Shown: positions 27,294 to 35,825 of the stretch, piece by piece
Position numbering within the stretch: the first letter of the stretch is position 1
Layout: the number at the start of each line of letters is the position of its first letter
Assembly: GCF_030238365.1 (NCBI RefSeq)
Contig: NZ_JASSOT010000063.1
Location: 124,001 to 188,000, forward strand
Length of the DNA stretch: 64,000 nucleotides
Direction of reading: 5' to 3'
Source of the DNA: Lelliottia wanjuensis
GTDB taxonomy: Bacteria > Pseudomonadota > Gammaproteobacteria > Enterobacterales > Enterobacteriaceae
Notes under the pieces: generated by a model
Told to the model about the DNA's origin: nothing
Database searches by the model: none
The model's input: only the letters and a program-made list of their open reading frames with translations
Program-made: the position numbers and the translations under genes

Positions 27294-28517
27294 TCAATAT
27301 CCCACTGCATATATCAGAGGGGCGACCGATCCTGTATCGCCATACGCTCTGTTAGAAATAACAACACATCCCGTTGCGGTCTTAGAAACAAGTTGGAACA
27401 TGGCTTCCGCATCTGGATCGCTGGCCGCATTTAGCGTACCCACCAAAACCATACTGCACGCTGTCGGGAAAGCTTTAGGGAAAGTAACTGAAATTGTTGT
27501 ATCAGATGTAACCGTACCACCCTGTATCCACTGCTCAATAATGCCTGTGCTTCCGCATTGCCACCATCCGTTTGCAGCCTTTGATGCCGTGTTTGCTGAT
27601 GCCGCCGCCCCCTCCGGTCCTGTTTCAAGTTTAAAATTCAGAACTTGATTTGGTGGATTGCCACTAATCGTAACGGTGGGGATGGTACCGTATGGAACAG
27701 CGGTTACTGTGCCAATTGAAAGCGTTGTAGCTGGCCCAGGTGGTCCAGGAACAACGCTATCTGAACCATCATTCCCATCAATACCGTCCTTCCCATTCGT
27801 GCCGCCTGCCGCCATTAGTGACCAGAATTCATTTTCACCCACATCAATCGTTGGCGGAGTGTGGTTGGTGTTAGCTTCCAAGCAGTAATAGGAGCTGTAT
27901 GCCGTGTTTGCATCAGGACGCCAGCGCACCGCATCGCGGAATGCGTATGCGGCAGTGGATGACCATTCGCCGCGCCAGTTGATATTGGTATCAGTGTCCA
28001 GCGCTTCCATTGCTTTATGCGCCCAGTGATAGGCGGAATATTCAGGGCCTGCGCCCTGCTCAAAATCCAGCACCGGAACATCAACAGGGTTTTCCGCCCA
28101 CTGGCGCGCACGCAGCATGGCGGCGGATGCCAGCTCAAGTGCGGATTTAATTTCCATAACTACCAGCGGCGTGAGTAATTCCGGCGCGGGCGATAACATA
28201 AACGATTGCAGGTTTCCTGGCGCACTGTCCGAGTAAACCTGAATATTTTGCACGCGTGTTTTAATGCCGCTGCGCTCAAAGTAAACGGCGTACTTTCCGG
28301 GGTTGACCGAAAAATCATAATTCCCACCCTGATCGGCGGTGCATTCAGACCAGGTATCCTGAACAACGAGCTGGTTGGTCGTGATCGCCTTCAGCAATAT
28401 TTTTACGAATGCCTCCGGGCGTTGCATGGGGCCAATGAGCTGGCCGTAAATACGGATCGGGATGACTTCTACCGGCGGCAGGTCCAGCGGCGCGGGTTGA
28501 TTGAGTCGATTACGCAT
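27294..28517 (-). CDS. Tail fibre protein with phage-fibre N-terminal domain and Gp53-like tip
   Basis: A 407-residue protein. The N-terminal 110 residues resemble the prophage tail-fibre N-terminal domain (IRIYGQLIGPM... GKYAVYFERSG... VYSDSAPGNLQSFML). A carbohydrate-binding-like module (WRGEWSSTAAYAFRDAVRWR) and a short collagen-like stretch (GKDGIDGNDG, PGPPGP) follow. The C-terminal 90 residues (NGWWQCGSTGIIEQWIQGG...) match the Gp53-like fibre tip. It starts in a TAATG overlap with the tailspike stop. Confidence 0.82.
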   Translation of the reverse strand: MRNRLNQPAPLDLPPVEVIPIRIYGQLIGPMQRPEAFVKILLKAITTNQLVVQDTWSECTADQGGNYDFSVNPGKYAVYFERSGIKTRVQNIQVYSDSAPGNLQSFMLSPAPELLTPLVVMEIKSALELASAAMLRARQWAENPVDVPVLDFEQGAGPEYSAYHWAHKAMEALDTDTNINWRGEWSSTAAYAFRDAVRWRPDANTAYSSYYCLEANTNHTPPTIDVGENEFWSLMAAGGTNGKDGIDGNDGSDSVVPGPPGPATTLSIGTVTAVPYGTIPTVTISGNPPNQVLNFKLETGPEGAAASANTASKAANGWWQCGSTGIIEQWIQGGTVTSDTTISVTFPKAFPTACSMVLVGTLNAASDPDAEAMFQLVSKTATGCVVISNRAYGDTGSVAPLIYAVGY

Positions 28518-29950
28518 TAAATATTCTCCAGGTCATCCAGCGTGAACGGTGCGCCCTGCTGTTTCAGCCACTCATTAATCGCTTTGTGCTTATTCGCGTT
28601 TTCCATCAAAACGGTGTTGCGCCGTTCGCGCGTCAGGCGGACATCTTCTTTGGCCCGCTCCCGCTGCTGGAAGAGATCAGCATCATGCAGCCAATTACCC
28701 TCACGGAATGCGAGAACATGTCCAGGCCGTGACGCTGGCGGTGTTAGCTGCGTGGCGTGCGCTGGCGTCAGCCAGACGCCAGGCTCCAGCGGTGACGGGC
28801 GCGCAGGTGAGCTAGCAAGATATTCCCCGGTGTCTTCGTGGTAATGGTGGATGGCCGGGCGCGCGGCTTCGTACTCTGGTTTTTCGTGCCAGGCATAAAC
28901 AGAGGTGGAAACAGTGGCGGAGGCGCGCGTAACCCACAAGATCGGAAGCATGGGCACGGTCATTGGCATCGTTTCAGAATCGCCAACATCATTGGTTATA
29001 TCGTCCGGCGCGCTTCCGTATGATCCACCGCCATTGGCTTTATCTGGATCGAGACGCAAAAAACGCGCATCGTCGTCGCCGTCCAGCGTCACACCCTCGA
29101 GTGTGTAATGGCTGGTATGGTGATGTTTTTTGAAAACATCCGGGTAATTCTTCAACATCTGCGCATGACTTGAACGAGATGCGCCGTTATCTGTGCCGCG
29201 AATATATCGTGAGCGAAGATCTGGAATATAAAAAGAAGCGCTATCCGGCACCATGCCATTAGCCGTGGCGACGGTGTCGCCGATAATGGCGTAAAGGTCT
29301 TTATAAGTGGTTTTCGAGAGCTGCGAACCGTCCATAACAACAGAGTTAGCCGGGTGAGTTGAACCGACATACCAGCTATGAGTCCCCAGTGGGCCGGAAT
29401 CGCCAATCTTCTGCACTTCTTCGGTCACAAACTCAGTGGTTGCGATCTTTGTGCTGCTGTCACCTGCGGGCGGCGTCGGGGCGGTTGGTACCCCCTGAAA
29501 TTCCGGGCTTAAAATTGGCGCGGCACCGGCCACCATGTTTACGCCGTGCTCGTCGTCCGGATCGTAGTGTTTACCGTCTGCCGTTTTCTTTGGTTCGGTT
29601 GCGAGGTCTTTGCGTAGCCAGTACGTTGGGTCGTCAACGTAAAACGAGGTGTACAGTTGCGCGCCGTCATATCCCACAATCGTTATTGAATATGCGCCAT
29701 CCACCCAGGGCGTGACCGGTAATCCCTGATAAACGATAACACCTGCGCTGTTTGTCTCCAGCGGCTGCGGCAATGGGACTTTATTAAGCGTGGCTTCATC
29801 AGTCCATTGCATTAAATAAACTTGCTGGCGGTTTTCTGGCTTTGCTGCATCTGTATTTACTTTCCCGATGAATATCTTTGCGTCAGCGCAAGGATTTCCA
29901 AATAGGGGGTTTATAAATTGTGCAGTAGGGTTTGTGACCAGACTGGACAT
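28517..29950 (-). CDS. Tailspike-type head-binding protein fused to a tail-collar module
   Basis: A 477-residue protein from MSSLVTNPTAQFINPLFGNP; the upstream in-frame start was rejected. Residues 1-115 match the P22 tailspike head-binding domain (DAKIFIGKVNTD, QQVYL, NSAGVIVYQGLPV, YDGAQLYTSFYV). Instead of the P22 beta-helix there is a tail-collar domain at about 185-300 (ANSVVMDGSQLSKTTYKDLY... SFYIPDLRSRYIRGTDNG, HHHTSHY). The last 120 residues look like a fibre-assembly protein. So it anchors to the tail hub like P22 gp9 but appears to lack the endorhamnosidase fold. Confidence 0.82.
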   Translation of the reverse strand: MSSLVTNPTAQFINPLFGNPCADAKIFIGKVNTDAAKPENRQQVYLMQWTDEATLNKVPLPQPLETNSAGVIVYQGLPVTPWVDGAYSITIVGYDGAQLYTSFYVDDPTYWLRKDLATEPKKTADGKHYDPDDEHGVNMVAGAAPILSPEFQGVPTAPTPPAGDSSTKIATTEFVTEEVQKIGDSGPLGTHSWYVGSTHPANSVVMDGSQLSKTTYKDLYAIIGDTVATANGMVPDSASFYIPDLRSRYIRGTDNGASRSSHAQMLKNYPDVFKKHHHTSHYTLEGVTLDGDDDARFLRLDPDKANGGGSYGSAPDDITNDVGDSETMPMTVPMLPILWVTRASATVSTSVYAWHEKPEYEAARPAIHHYHEDTGEYLASSPARPSPLEPGVWLTPAHATQLTPPASRPGHVLAFREGNWLHDADLFQQRERAKEDVRLTRERRNTVLMENANKHKAINEWLKQQGAPFTLDDLENI

Positions 29951-30001
29951 ATAACCTCTGTAAATAATTAACGTTAATATATTTAGGAAATGGATTGATT
30001 T

Positions 30002-30211
30002 ATGTTTGGAATATCGGTATGGCAAGTGATAATTTTATTTCTATTTATTCTACTTTATTACTTCCAGTACAAAACCCTTAAGAAAATTAACGTAAGCATC
30101 TGGCTTTTCCTATTAACACCGATCCCTGTTGTTAATATTTTTACTTATGCTTATTTATCCAAGACGGATCTAACAAAAATAAATTCAGTCAAAAACAGGA
30201 AAGACAAATGA
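30002..30211 (+). CDS. Small membrane protein (69 aa), candidate exclusion factor
   Basis: Two membrane helices (residues about 7-22 and 33-52) and a Lys-rich tail. AGGAAATGGA lies upstream as a ribosome site. Its end overlaps the next gene by four bases (ATGA). The pair sits on the plus strand between gp16 and the tailspike, where P22 carries sieA, and it is AT-rich compared with its neighbours. A superinfection-exclusion role is inferred from position only. Confidence 0.65.
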   Translation: MFGISVWQVIILFLFILLYYFQYKTLKKINVSIWLFLLTPIPVVNIFTYAYLSKTDLTKINSVKNRKDK

Positions 30212-30426
30212 AAGAGCAAGGCTCACCGTTAACATTAATTATCATGGTGTCGGTAATTTTATTTTTTAATTTAGTCCCGGCGATCAGAATTGCACGTAAA
30301 GCAGGTTATGGCTGGGGTATGGCAATTGCCTTGTCAATACCGGGAGTATCTCTTCTAGCATTTTGGTCGTTGGCGTTCTTTAAGTGGCCCAATGAAGATC
30401 TACTTAAACACGTAAGGCGAGATTGA
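30208..30426 (+). CDS. Small membrane protein (72 aa), candidate exclusion factor
   Basis: Two predicted membrane helices (about residues 7-26 and 35-55) and a polar C terminus (KWPNEDLLKHVRRD). It is coupled to the previous gene by an ATGA overlap. Its stop lies inside the -35 box of the c4 promoter, so expression of the two cassettes abuts. Family not recognised. Confidence 0.62.
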   Translation: MKEQGSPLTLIIMVSVILFFNLVPAIRIARKAGYGWGMAIALSIPGVSLLAFWSLAFFKWPNEDLLKHVRRD

Positions 30427-30452
30427 CATCAAATCCAACACTGGCGTATAGT
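30423..30452 (+). promoter_or_regulatory. Promoter of the c4-icd-ant operon
   Basis: A perfect -35 box TTGACA (30423-30428) and a -10 box TATAGT (30447-30452) with an 18-base spacer. The spacer contains one arm (30431-30444, AAATCCAACACTGG) of a perfect 14-bp inverted repeat whose other arm is at 30503-30516. Confidence 0.8.
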
Positions 30453-30516
30453 CCGCTGTGTGAGGCCTAGAAACCTCCTGAAGTAGCTGACCAACCCCTA
30501 CACCAGTGTTGGATTT
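30431..30516. repeat. Perfect 14-bp inverted repeat framing the c4 RNA
   Basis: AAATCCAACACTGG at 30431-30444 is the exact reverse complement of 30503-30516. The right arm is followed by a T-run. If transcription enters from upstream the two arms would close a long stem with a T-tail; from the TTGACA promoter only the right arm is transcribed. It may alternatively be a protein-binding pair. Confidence 0.85.
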
Positions 30517-30519
30517 TTT
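30458..30519 (+). ncRNA. C4-type antisense RNA
   Basis: The leader of the ant operon contains GTGTGAGGCCTAGAAACC then TCCTGAAGTAGCTGACC, a pattern I associate with the C4 RNAs of phages P1 and P7. Its bases 30462-30485 are complementary to 30616-30638 further down the same transcript: 20 paired positions plus one G-U, with a two-base mismatch and a one-base bulge. An internal GAGG/CCTC hairpin presents the antisense bases. It ends in a T-run just before the icd-like ORF. Such RNAs block translation of the icd leader and thereby ant. Confidence 0.82.
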
Positions 30520-30690
30520 ATGCCTGTCATTCGGCGATCGCAAACTGCGGTCACCACCCCGATCAAAGTCGGGAGGACGACGAATACAACACCCGAAAGG
30601 GGAATAAGTCTGCGGTACTTTAGGCCGTTTCTAGCCTCCCGGCGCCACCTTTGGTGCTCACTAGAAAAAACTAAAGGGTTTACACCATGA
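30520..30690 (+). CDS. Icd/Ash-like leader peptide (56 aa)
   Basis: The frame opens at the ATG right after the c4 T-run and ends in a TGA that overlaps the ant start (ATGA). The product is short and basic (MPVIRRSQTAVTTPIKVGRT... RYFRPFLASRRHLWCSLE). In P1 the icd reading frame occupies the same place, is translated coupled to ant and can inhibit cell division. The c4 target (30616-30638) lies within this frame. Confidence 0.68.
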   Translation: MPVIRRSQTAVTTPIKVGRTTNTTPERGISLRYFRPFLASRRHLWCSLEKTKGFTP

Positions 30691-31280
30691 TCGAATCAAT
30701 CTCCTGCGTTATCCCAGAAATCACCGTGCACAACAATCGCCCGGTAACCACCTCCATAGCTGTTGCCAACTTCTTCGGAAAAGAGCACAAAAATGTCCTC
30801 CAGAAGATACGATCCCTCGAATGCTCCCCGGCTTTCACGACAGCTAACTTTTCAGCCGTCGTTGTAACCGTCACTGCTGGATTCAATGATCGCGAAATCG
30901 AAGCCTACGAAATGACCAAAAACGGCTTCATCTTCCTGGTGATGGGATTCACTGGCAAAAAGGCTGCTGCATTCAAAGAGACTTACATTGCCGAGTTCGA
31001 CAGAATGGAAATTGAGCTTGCTAAGCGTCAATCACAGCCACCAACTCAACCCAATGGTGATTACTCCATTCTTACCTACTTCGAAAACCACATCCCAGTA
31101 TGCAGCAGACCAATAATGCCCGATGAGATAGTCATGAGCTTTGACTCATTTTCCGATATGGCGAAGAGAAAAGGCCTGGTGGTGATTTCTTTTCAGATGC
31201 TAGCCAATATGACAACCACAGGCATAGCCGGACTGATTGAAGATACCAGGCAAGCCTATTTGAAAGCGCTACCGTTCTGA
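30687..31280 (+). CDS. Rha-domain antirepressor (Ant-like)
   Basis: A 197-residue protein. Residues about 15-110 form the phage Rha/antirepressor DNA- or protein-binding domain (TTSIAVANFFGKEHKNVLQKI, REIEAYEMTKNGFIFLVMGFTGKKA, KETYIAEFDRME). The C-terminal part is not recognised. It occupies the immI position of P22 between gp16 and the tailspike and lies downstream of the c4 RNA, the arrangement of P1 c4-icd-ant1. It probably inactivates the prophage repressor, or acts on a co-infecting one. Confidence 0.8.
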   Translation: MIESISCVIPEITVHNNRPVTTSIAVANFFGKEHKNVLQKIRSLECSPAFTTANFSAVVVTVTAGFNDREIEAYEMTKNGFIFLVMGFTGKKAAAFKETYIAEFDRMEIELAKRQSQPPTQPNGDYSILTYFENHIPVCSRPIMPDEIVMSFDSFSDMAKRKGLVVISFQMLANMTTTGIAGLIEDTRQAYLKALPF

Positions 31281-31292
31281 TTGCACCCAGCC

Positions 31293-31312
31293 CCGGTCAG
31301 CGCCGGGGTTAT
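31293..31312. terminator. Terminator between ant and the gp16-like gene
   Basis: The hairpin CCCCGG / CCGGGG is followed on the plus strand by TTATTCTT. It separates the plus-strand immI cassette from the converging late operon and overlaps the last codons of the gp16-like gene. Confidence 0.65.
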
Positions 31313-33570
31313 TCTTCTCTACTCGAACCGCTTAGCCACGCAATAACACCAATGCGCGCAATGGCCTGTTTGTCTTTAGTGGAAATCCCACGGTAAAATT
31401 CCTTCCAGGCATCCAGTTTACTGATCCTTTTCTCTAAATCTCCCGCTATCGCATTCTGGGTTGCTGCCGGAGATTTAGCCCCATCAACCGCGCGCCGCCA
31501 TACAGGGGAATTCATCAGCTGCGCTACAGCATCCGATGCCGCCGGTTTAACCGCATCCTTAGCGGCAGCAGTGGCGATGATTGCAGGTCCAGCAACGGGG
31601 CCGATAATCGGTATGTGTGCAACGGCGTAACCAAGAGCGGTTTTTTTACCGTGTTTTTTCAGCTTATCAACGAACCCTTCCGGCTTATCGAACTTATCCA
31701 GGAATGTTGCAAGCTTGCCGGTTGTAATGTGGTAGCGCCTTGCGCCATTGACAGCTTGACTGAGAATGTACAAATCCCCCATTTGCTTCATAGTGTCAGG
31801 ACCAAGCTCATCAGCGACAAGGCGCAGGGTGCCGTTTCTTTGCAGGCCGGAGAAAAACTTCACAAAGCCCGGCAAGTTGAATTCACCCTCTGTTTTGGAA
31901 CCGGTACGGAAAGCATCTTTCAATGCCGTGGCGAGGATATCCCTTCGCATGTTTTTATCAGGAACGCCTCTTTTTAACTCTTGATAAGCCTTCGTATTTC
32001 CCTTCATCAAGCCATCCATTGCGCTTTTGGCTTTAGACATAATGTCCCCGGATAAACCCTTCCCAAGGAGACTGCGGACATTGTTTTCCATCAACTTCCG
32101 CTGCTCAGTGAGTGCGTTCGCCTGTTGAAGCCTTTCCCCCATACCGGCATCTTTCGCGGCCAATGCTTTATCTTTCTTTAAATGAGCGTAAAGCTCTTCA
32201 AGATCCCGCTCTTCTGCGGATCCGAACATTGAGTTATCCAACATTGCGCCCACCTGGCGGCGCTGACTTTCCAGTCTCGCTATAGTAGGAAGCTCTCCAT
32301 TCTCACCCTTAGATAGGGCGCGAAAAACGCGTTGCTCGACTGGTGACAGAAATTCAACCCCTTTTAAATCATCAGCCTTATTTTTCAGATACGCGATCGT
32401 ATTGGGCGCTTCAACATCCTGCCGGGCTGGCAGATTCTTCCCTATCTCACTGAAAAGGGTGTTTTCTTCGTTTAATAGTTTTTGCCGAGTATCATAGAAC
32501 TCCTTGATAAACCGCTCATTCATAGCTTGTTTATCCGGCATCGCCCCAGCTAAATCCGTAATATCAGCGGCTTTTTTTGCAATTGAGTTAATAGCACCCA
32601 ATTCCCGCTGATAAAGCGGACTTCCTATTTCAGAGGCAAATGCCTGCTGAACCTGCTTAAAGGCTTCATTGCCAGAATAATGCGACTCAAGAAGATCGGC
32701 TTTATCAATGCCAAGTTTTTCCGCCGCATCAATGACATCCTGTCGCGGCTGGATCTGCTGCATTATCTGCTGAATATTCTTTGCACCAGGCCTCTGGGCG
32801 GTGTTTCGCAATTCATCGATAACACTTAGAATCTTATCCTCGCCTGCCGGTGTCGTCTCAACATCTGGCTTGGGAGTGAAACTGGCAGAATATGAAGGCC
32901 CTTGAGATTTAACTTCTTCCGTAATTTTCTCGACGGCGGCTTTTGGGTCTTCGGCAATATCCTTCAGAACGCCCTTCCCTTTGATTGCTGAACGCCCTAA
33001 ATCCACCCCTTTAACCATTCCAATCATCATTCCGTGAGCTATGAGGTTTGCCAGACCATTCCACGCGGCGTTTTTTGCAAAATCACCTTCCTCGTTGGAG
33101 GCCTCAGCGAGTGACCCAAGAATCATCCCACCAGCCGGACCTGCACCAGGGGCGAGGTAATCACCCATTACTTCGCCAGTTTGAGCGTAAGGATCCGTTG
33201 GTCGGTCGACCGGGCGATAAACATCCTCCAGTAATTTCGGACCGCCTAAATTTTGGCTTGCTGCGTTAATGAGGCTCGCGCCACCTTGAAGCAAATCAAA
33301 GGGGATATTAGCCAGCCCCCTCCCAGCCTGTTCAGTTATCTGTGAGGCGCTCTGCCCCCCAGTAAGCCAGTCTTCCACTTTTTGCAGGCGGGTTGGTTGT
33401 TTCTGCTCGGGAATATCAATATCAGGGAGGTCCACACCAGCCAGCTTTGCCTTAAGCTCAGGGTTCGACATTAACCCACGACGAACAGCCTCTTCATATT
33501 TTGCTTTTTTATCAGCCGGGAGTATTCCCCGGCGATATGCTTCAGCGTATTTCTCTTCTTTTGTCGCCAT
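31309..33570 (-). CDS. P22 gp16-like DNA ejection protein
   Basis: A 753-residue protein. The N terminus ([20 protein letters not shown]... EAVRRGLMS) is a repeated YxEAxRRGxL motif common in gp16-type injection proteins. There is a Gly/Ala-rich membrane-active region at about 150-190 and long amphipathic helices in the middle. P22 gp16 (609 residues) is carried in the virion and enters the cell envelope with gp7 and gp20 to make the DNA channel. The order 7-20-16 and position before immI support the call; it is longer than in P22. Confidence 0.82.
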   Translation of the reverse strand: MATKEEKYAEAYRRGILPADKKAKYEEAVRRGLMSNPELKAKLAGVDLPDIDIPEQKQPTRLQKVEDWLTGGQSASQITEQAGRGLANIPFDLLQGGASLINAASQNLGGPKLLEDVYRPVDRPTDPYAQTGEVMGDYLAPGAGPAGGMILGSLAEASNEEGDFAKNAAWNGLANLIAHGMMIGMVKGVDLGRSAIKGKGVLKDIAEDPKAAVEKITEEVKSQGPSYSASFTPKPDVETTPAGEDKILSVIDELRNTAQRPGAKNIQQIMQQIQPRQDVIDAAEKLGIDKADLLESHYSGNEAFKQVQQAFASEIGSPLYQRELGAINSIAKKAADITDLAGAMPDKQAMNERFIKEFYDTRQKLLNEENTLFSEIGKNLPARQDVEAPNTIAYLKNKADDLKGVEFLSPVEQRVFRALSKGENGELPTIARLESQRRQVGAMLDNSMFGSAEERDLEELYAHLKKDKALAAKDAGMGERLQQANALTEQRKLMENNVRSLLGKGLSGDIMSKAKSAMDGLMKGNTKAYQELKRGVPDKNMRRDILATALKDAFRTGSKTEGEFNLPGFVKFFSGLQRNGTLRLVADELGPDTMKQMGDLYILSQAVNGARRYHITTGKLATFLDKFDKPEGFVDKLKKHGKKTALGYAVAHIPIIGPVAGPAIIATAAAKDAVKPAASDAVAQLMNSPVWRRAVDGAKSPAATQNAIAGDLEKRISKLDAWKEFYRGISTKDKQAIARIGVIAWLSGSSREE

Positions 33571-33572
33571 AA

Positions 33573-34877
33573 TCAGAGCCCATCAAGTAGTTCGTCGTCG
33601 GTCATGTCCTCGATCTGCTTTGTAGCGCGATCATTTTGAGCCTCACTTGTAGATATTGCTGGGGCAGCAGCATCGACCGCTCCACCTGCCGAAACGGTAT
33701 CAGCCACGGCGGCAGCTAACACAGGATCTTTCACAAACGGCATTGCAGCGCTGTAAATTTTGTTATGAATACCCTGCCGCTCCATGTTCGTGTCGGTTTG
33801 ATGGGCATTCAAGAAGCCTTCGATCTGATCGAGAGCCTCCGAGGTCATTACCCCTCCGGTCTTATTCGAGAGATAGTTTTTGGCTTGCTCTCCAAGTCCG
33901 CCAATGTTGCCAATGCGCTCTATCGCCCCTTCTTTCGGACTAACGTTAGGGTTATCGACCCCTGCAACAGCTGTAAGCAAAGCGTTATAGCCAGCCGGGT
34001 TGCCCGATCGCTGCAACTGAATATCTGTTTTTAGCTGATCTAAGTACATCTGCTTATCTCCTAGCGTTCTCAATTGCTTGGAGTAAGGTTTGCTAAGTGA
34101 AGTCATTAAGGGGTTGATGTGAGCGAGAGATATACTCCCAGCCAGCTTCCCTTTTTGGGCTATACCCTCTCTGCGAGTCTCATTAAGCATGTTGTGACTA
34201 CGAATAGCCTCCTCAAGTCTTGCGTAGCCAAGTTGATTACGTTGCGCACCCAGTTGACTTTGCAGGTTGATCCGCTGCGTGCCCAGCTCGAGCTGATTGG
34301 CGATACGCTGAGCATCGAGGCCCAGTTTTTGTTGGCTTGTCGCCCAGTCGGTGATCTCCTTCGGATTGAGCGTGCTCAGCATCAGTTTTTTTGCCCAGTC
34401 CTTCCACATGCCCAGCTTTTGCGGGTCCTGCGCAGCTGCGCCGATGGCGTTTGCCACGCTGTCAGCACTGAACATGCCGGAAGGGTCAAACATTCCTTTA
34501 TGCTGGCGTATGTAATCCTGTGCCCCCTGAGTATCCCCACCTTCAAGCAGACCGCTAAGCTGCACAGCCATAGAGCCGACATCTTTACGGTGCTGATCGT
34601 CACGCACGCCAATAAGCTTCTGAATTTTTGCGGCATACTCAGGAAACGCAGCCATAACGCGCTGAACGTCTTCCGGATTGTTGCTGTTCCATGCACCCTG
34701 GAAAGCTTCGCGCGCCTGCTGCATGCGCTGGCGATCTTCCACCTTCGCCCCAAAATCAAAACCATGCTCCAGCAGACTTGTTGCCCCCTGAGCCTTTTGT
34801 AAGCCGAGCTTGTCAGAGCTTTGCGCCATACCAATATAATCAGGTACAGAGCCGCTCATGCCGCGTCCTAATGCCAT
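33573..34877 (-). CDS. P22 gp20-like DNA ejection protein
   Basis: A 434-residue, largely helical protein starting [20 protein letters not shown], rich in Gln and Ala ([41 protein letters not shown]). It sits between the gp7-like and gp16-like genes with gaps of 2-11 bases, as gp20 does in P22. It is expected to be ejected ahead of DNA and to form part of the trans-envelope conduit. The long coiled-coil middle is characteristic. Confidence 0.8.
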   Translation of the reverse strand: MALGRGMSGSVPDYIGMAQSSDKLGLQKAQGATSLLEHGFDFGAKVEDRQRMQQAREAFQGAWNSNNPEDVQRVMAAFPEYAAKIQKLIGVRDDQHRKDVGSMAVQLSGLLEGGDTQGAQDYIRQHKGMFDPSGMFSADSVANAIGAAAQDPQKLGMWKDWAKKLMLSTLNPKEITDWATSQQKLGLDAQRIANQLELGTQRINLQSQLGAQRNQLGYARLEEAIRSHNMLNETRREGIAQKGKLAGSISLAHINPLMTSLSKPYSKQLRTLGDKQMYLDQLKTDIQLQRSGNPAGYNALLTAVAGVDNPNVSPKEGAIERIGNIGGLGEQAKNYLSNKTGGVMTSEALDQIEGFLNAHQTDTNMERQGIHNKIYSAAMPFVKDPVLAAAVADTVSAGGAVDAAAPAISTSEAQNDRATKQIEDMTDDELLDGL

Positions 34878-34888
34878 GATTCATCCCC

Positions 34889-35566
34889 TTATAAAAACAT
34901 TAAGGCCGTTGCAGCAGCTTTACCGGCGGTTTTCAGTGCGCTACCATCCCCGCCAGATTTTCCGCCCTGACCGCCCATCATGCCGCCAAGCCCGTACAGC
35001 CCCATTCCGCCTGCCATTGTTGCGGCCTGATCTGCAGCCATATACGGTGCCATTGTCGCCTGTCCTGAAAGCCCGGCAGCCTGCGCCAGATAGCCTGCGG
35101 CTGAGTTATAGTCCTGATAAGCCCAGTTACCCATGGTTTTTGTGGCCCCAAGACCCTGACTGGATATGCCGCCCAGCTGCTGAAACTGCTGAGAGCGTGC
35201 TTTACCCAGTCCCTGCAAATATTGCTGGCCGAGCTGCGTTGACTCCGAAGCCAGAATGTTAGACGTCGCGGTATTTCCCAGACCGCCCGCCGCCTCTGCG
35301 CCAGCTTCTGCGGCATATTGTGCCTGCTCCTGCTCCTGCGCATACTGTGGCCCTGCGTAGTAATCTGTAAGCGCCGCCTGACTGTTCATCGGGTTCGCCA
35401 GCATCTGTATTTGCGCAGTGAGCGCCTGCGTGCCAGCATTCATCCATGGGGAGATCCAGTCATATTGTTTTTGGCCCACCTTGCCGTAACCTTTTGCGAT
35501 CTCCTTCATCGCTTTGGCCTGCGCGGCGGCAGCCTTTCCCGCCCCCATGCTTCCAATAAGCCCCAT
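34889..35566 (-). CDS. P22 gp7-like DNA ejection protein
   Basis: A 225-residue protein from MGLIGSMGAGKAAAAQAKAM; the longer frame was rejected. The sequence is rich in Ala, Gly and Gln, with a central YAGPQYAQEQEQAQYAAEAG segment and a Gly/Met-rich tail (AGGMGLYGLGGMMGGQGGKS). P22 gp7 has 229 residues, is proteolytically processed and ejected first. The position before gp20 supports the call. Confidence 0.8.
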   Translation of the reverse strand: MGLIGSMGAGKAAAAQAKAMKEIAKGYGKVGQKQYDWISPWMNAGTQALTAQIQMLANPMNSQAALTDYYAGPQYAQEQEQAQYAAEAGAEAAGGLGNTATSNILASESTQLGQQYLQGLGKARSQQFQQLGGISSQGLGATKTMGNWAYQDYNSAAGYLAQAAGLSGQATMAPYMAADQAATMAGGMGLYGLGGMMGGQGGKSGGDGSALKTAGKAAATALMFL

Positions 35567-35567
35567 A

Positions 35568-35825
35568 TCAGCCCCCTTGCAGTCGTCTGACTGTCTGTTG
35601 CAATTTGGCGAGTTCTTCTTTGTTCTGCGCTGCGTCACGCTCCATCACGGCAATTTTTTGATTAAGAACTTCCATGAGTTTGGCGGACTGCGTCAGCCTT
35701 TCCTGGACGTCGTCATTAAAATCAGGCTGCCGGGTGATGAAGGATTTAAGCGCTTTAGAGAAGAATTCAGGAATGTCGCTAAGGTGAACGCGAACATTAT
35801 TTTTTTCTGAGGATGTGTCGGACAT
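35568..35825 (-). CDS. Short coiled-coil virion protein (85 aa)
   Basis: From MSDTSSEKNNVRVHLSDIP. The second half is a heptad-patterned coiled coil (SAKLMEVLNQKIAVMERDAA, KLQQTVRRLQGG). It overlaps the gp10 stop (TAATG) and precedes gp7. In P22 this place holds gp26 (tail needle, 233 residues) and gp14; neither full-length gene is present, so this protein is either a reduced counterpart or something new. Confidence 0.65.
   Translation of the reverse strand: MSDTSSEKNNVRVHLSDIPEFFSKALKSFITRQPDFNDDVQERLTQSAKLMEVLNQKIAVMERDAAQNKEELAKLQQTVRRLQGG

Noticed and set aside
34119-34802. A 227-codon plus-strand frame antisense to the gp20-like gene
   Set aside because: The minus-strand gene fits the P22 gene order and has normal spacing; the antisense product has no recognisable domain.
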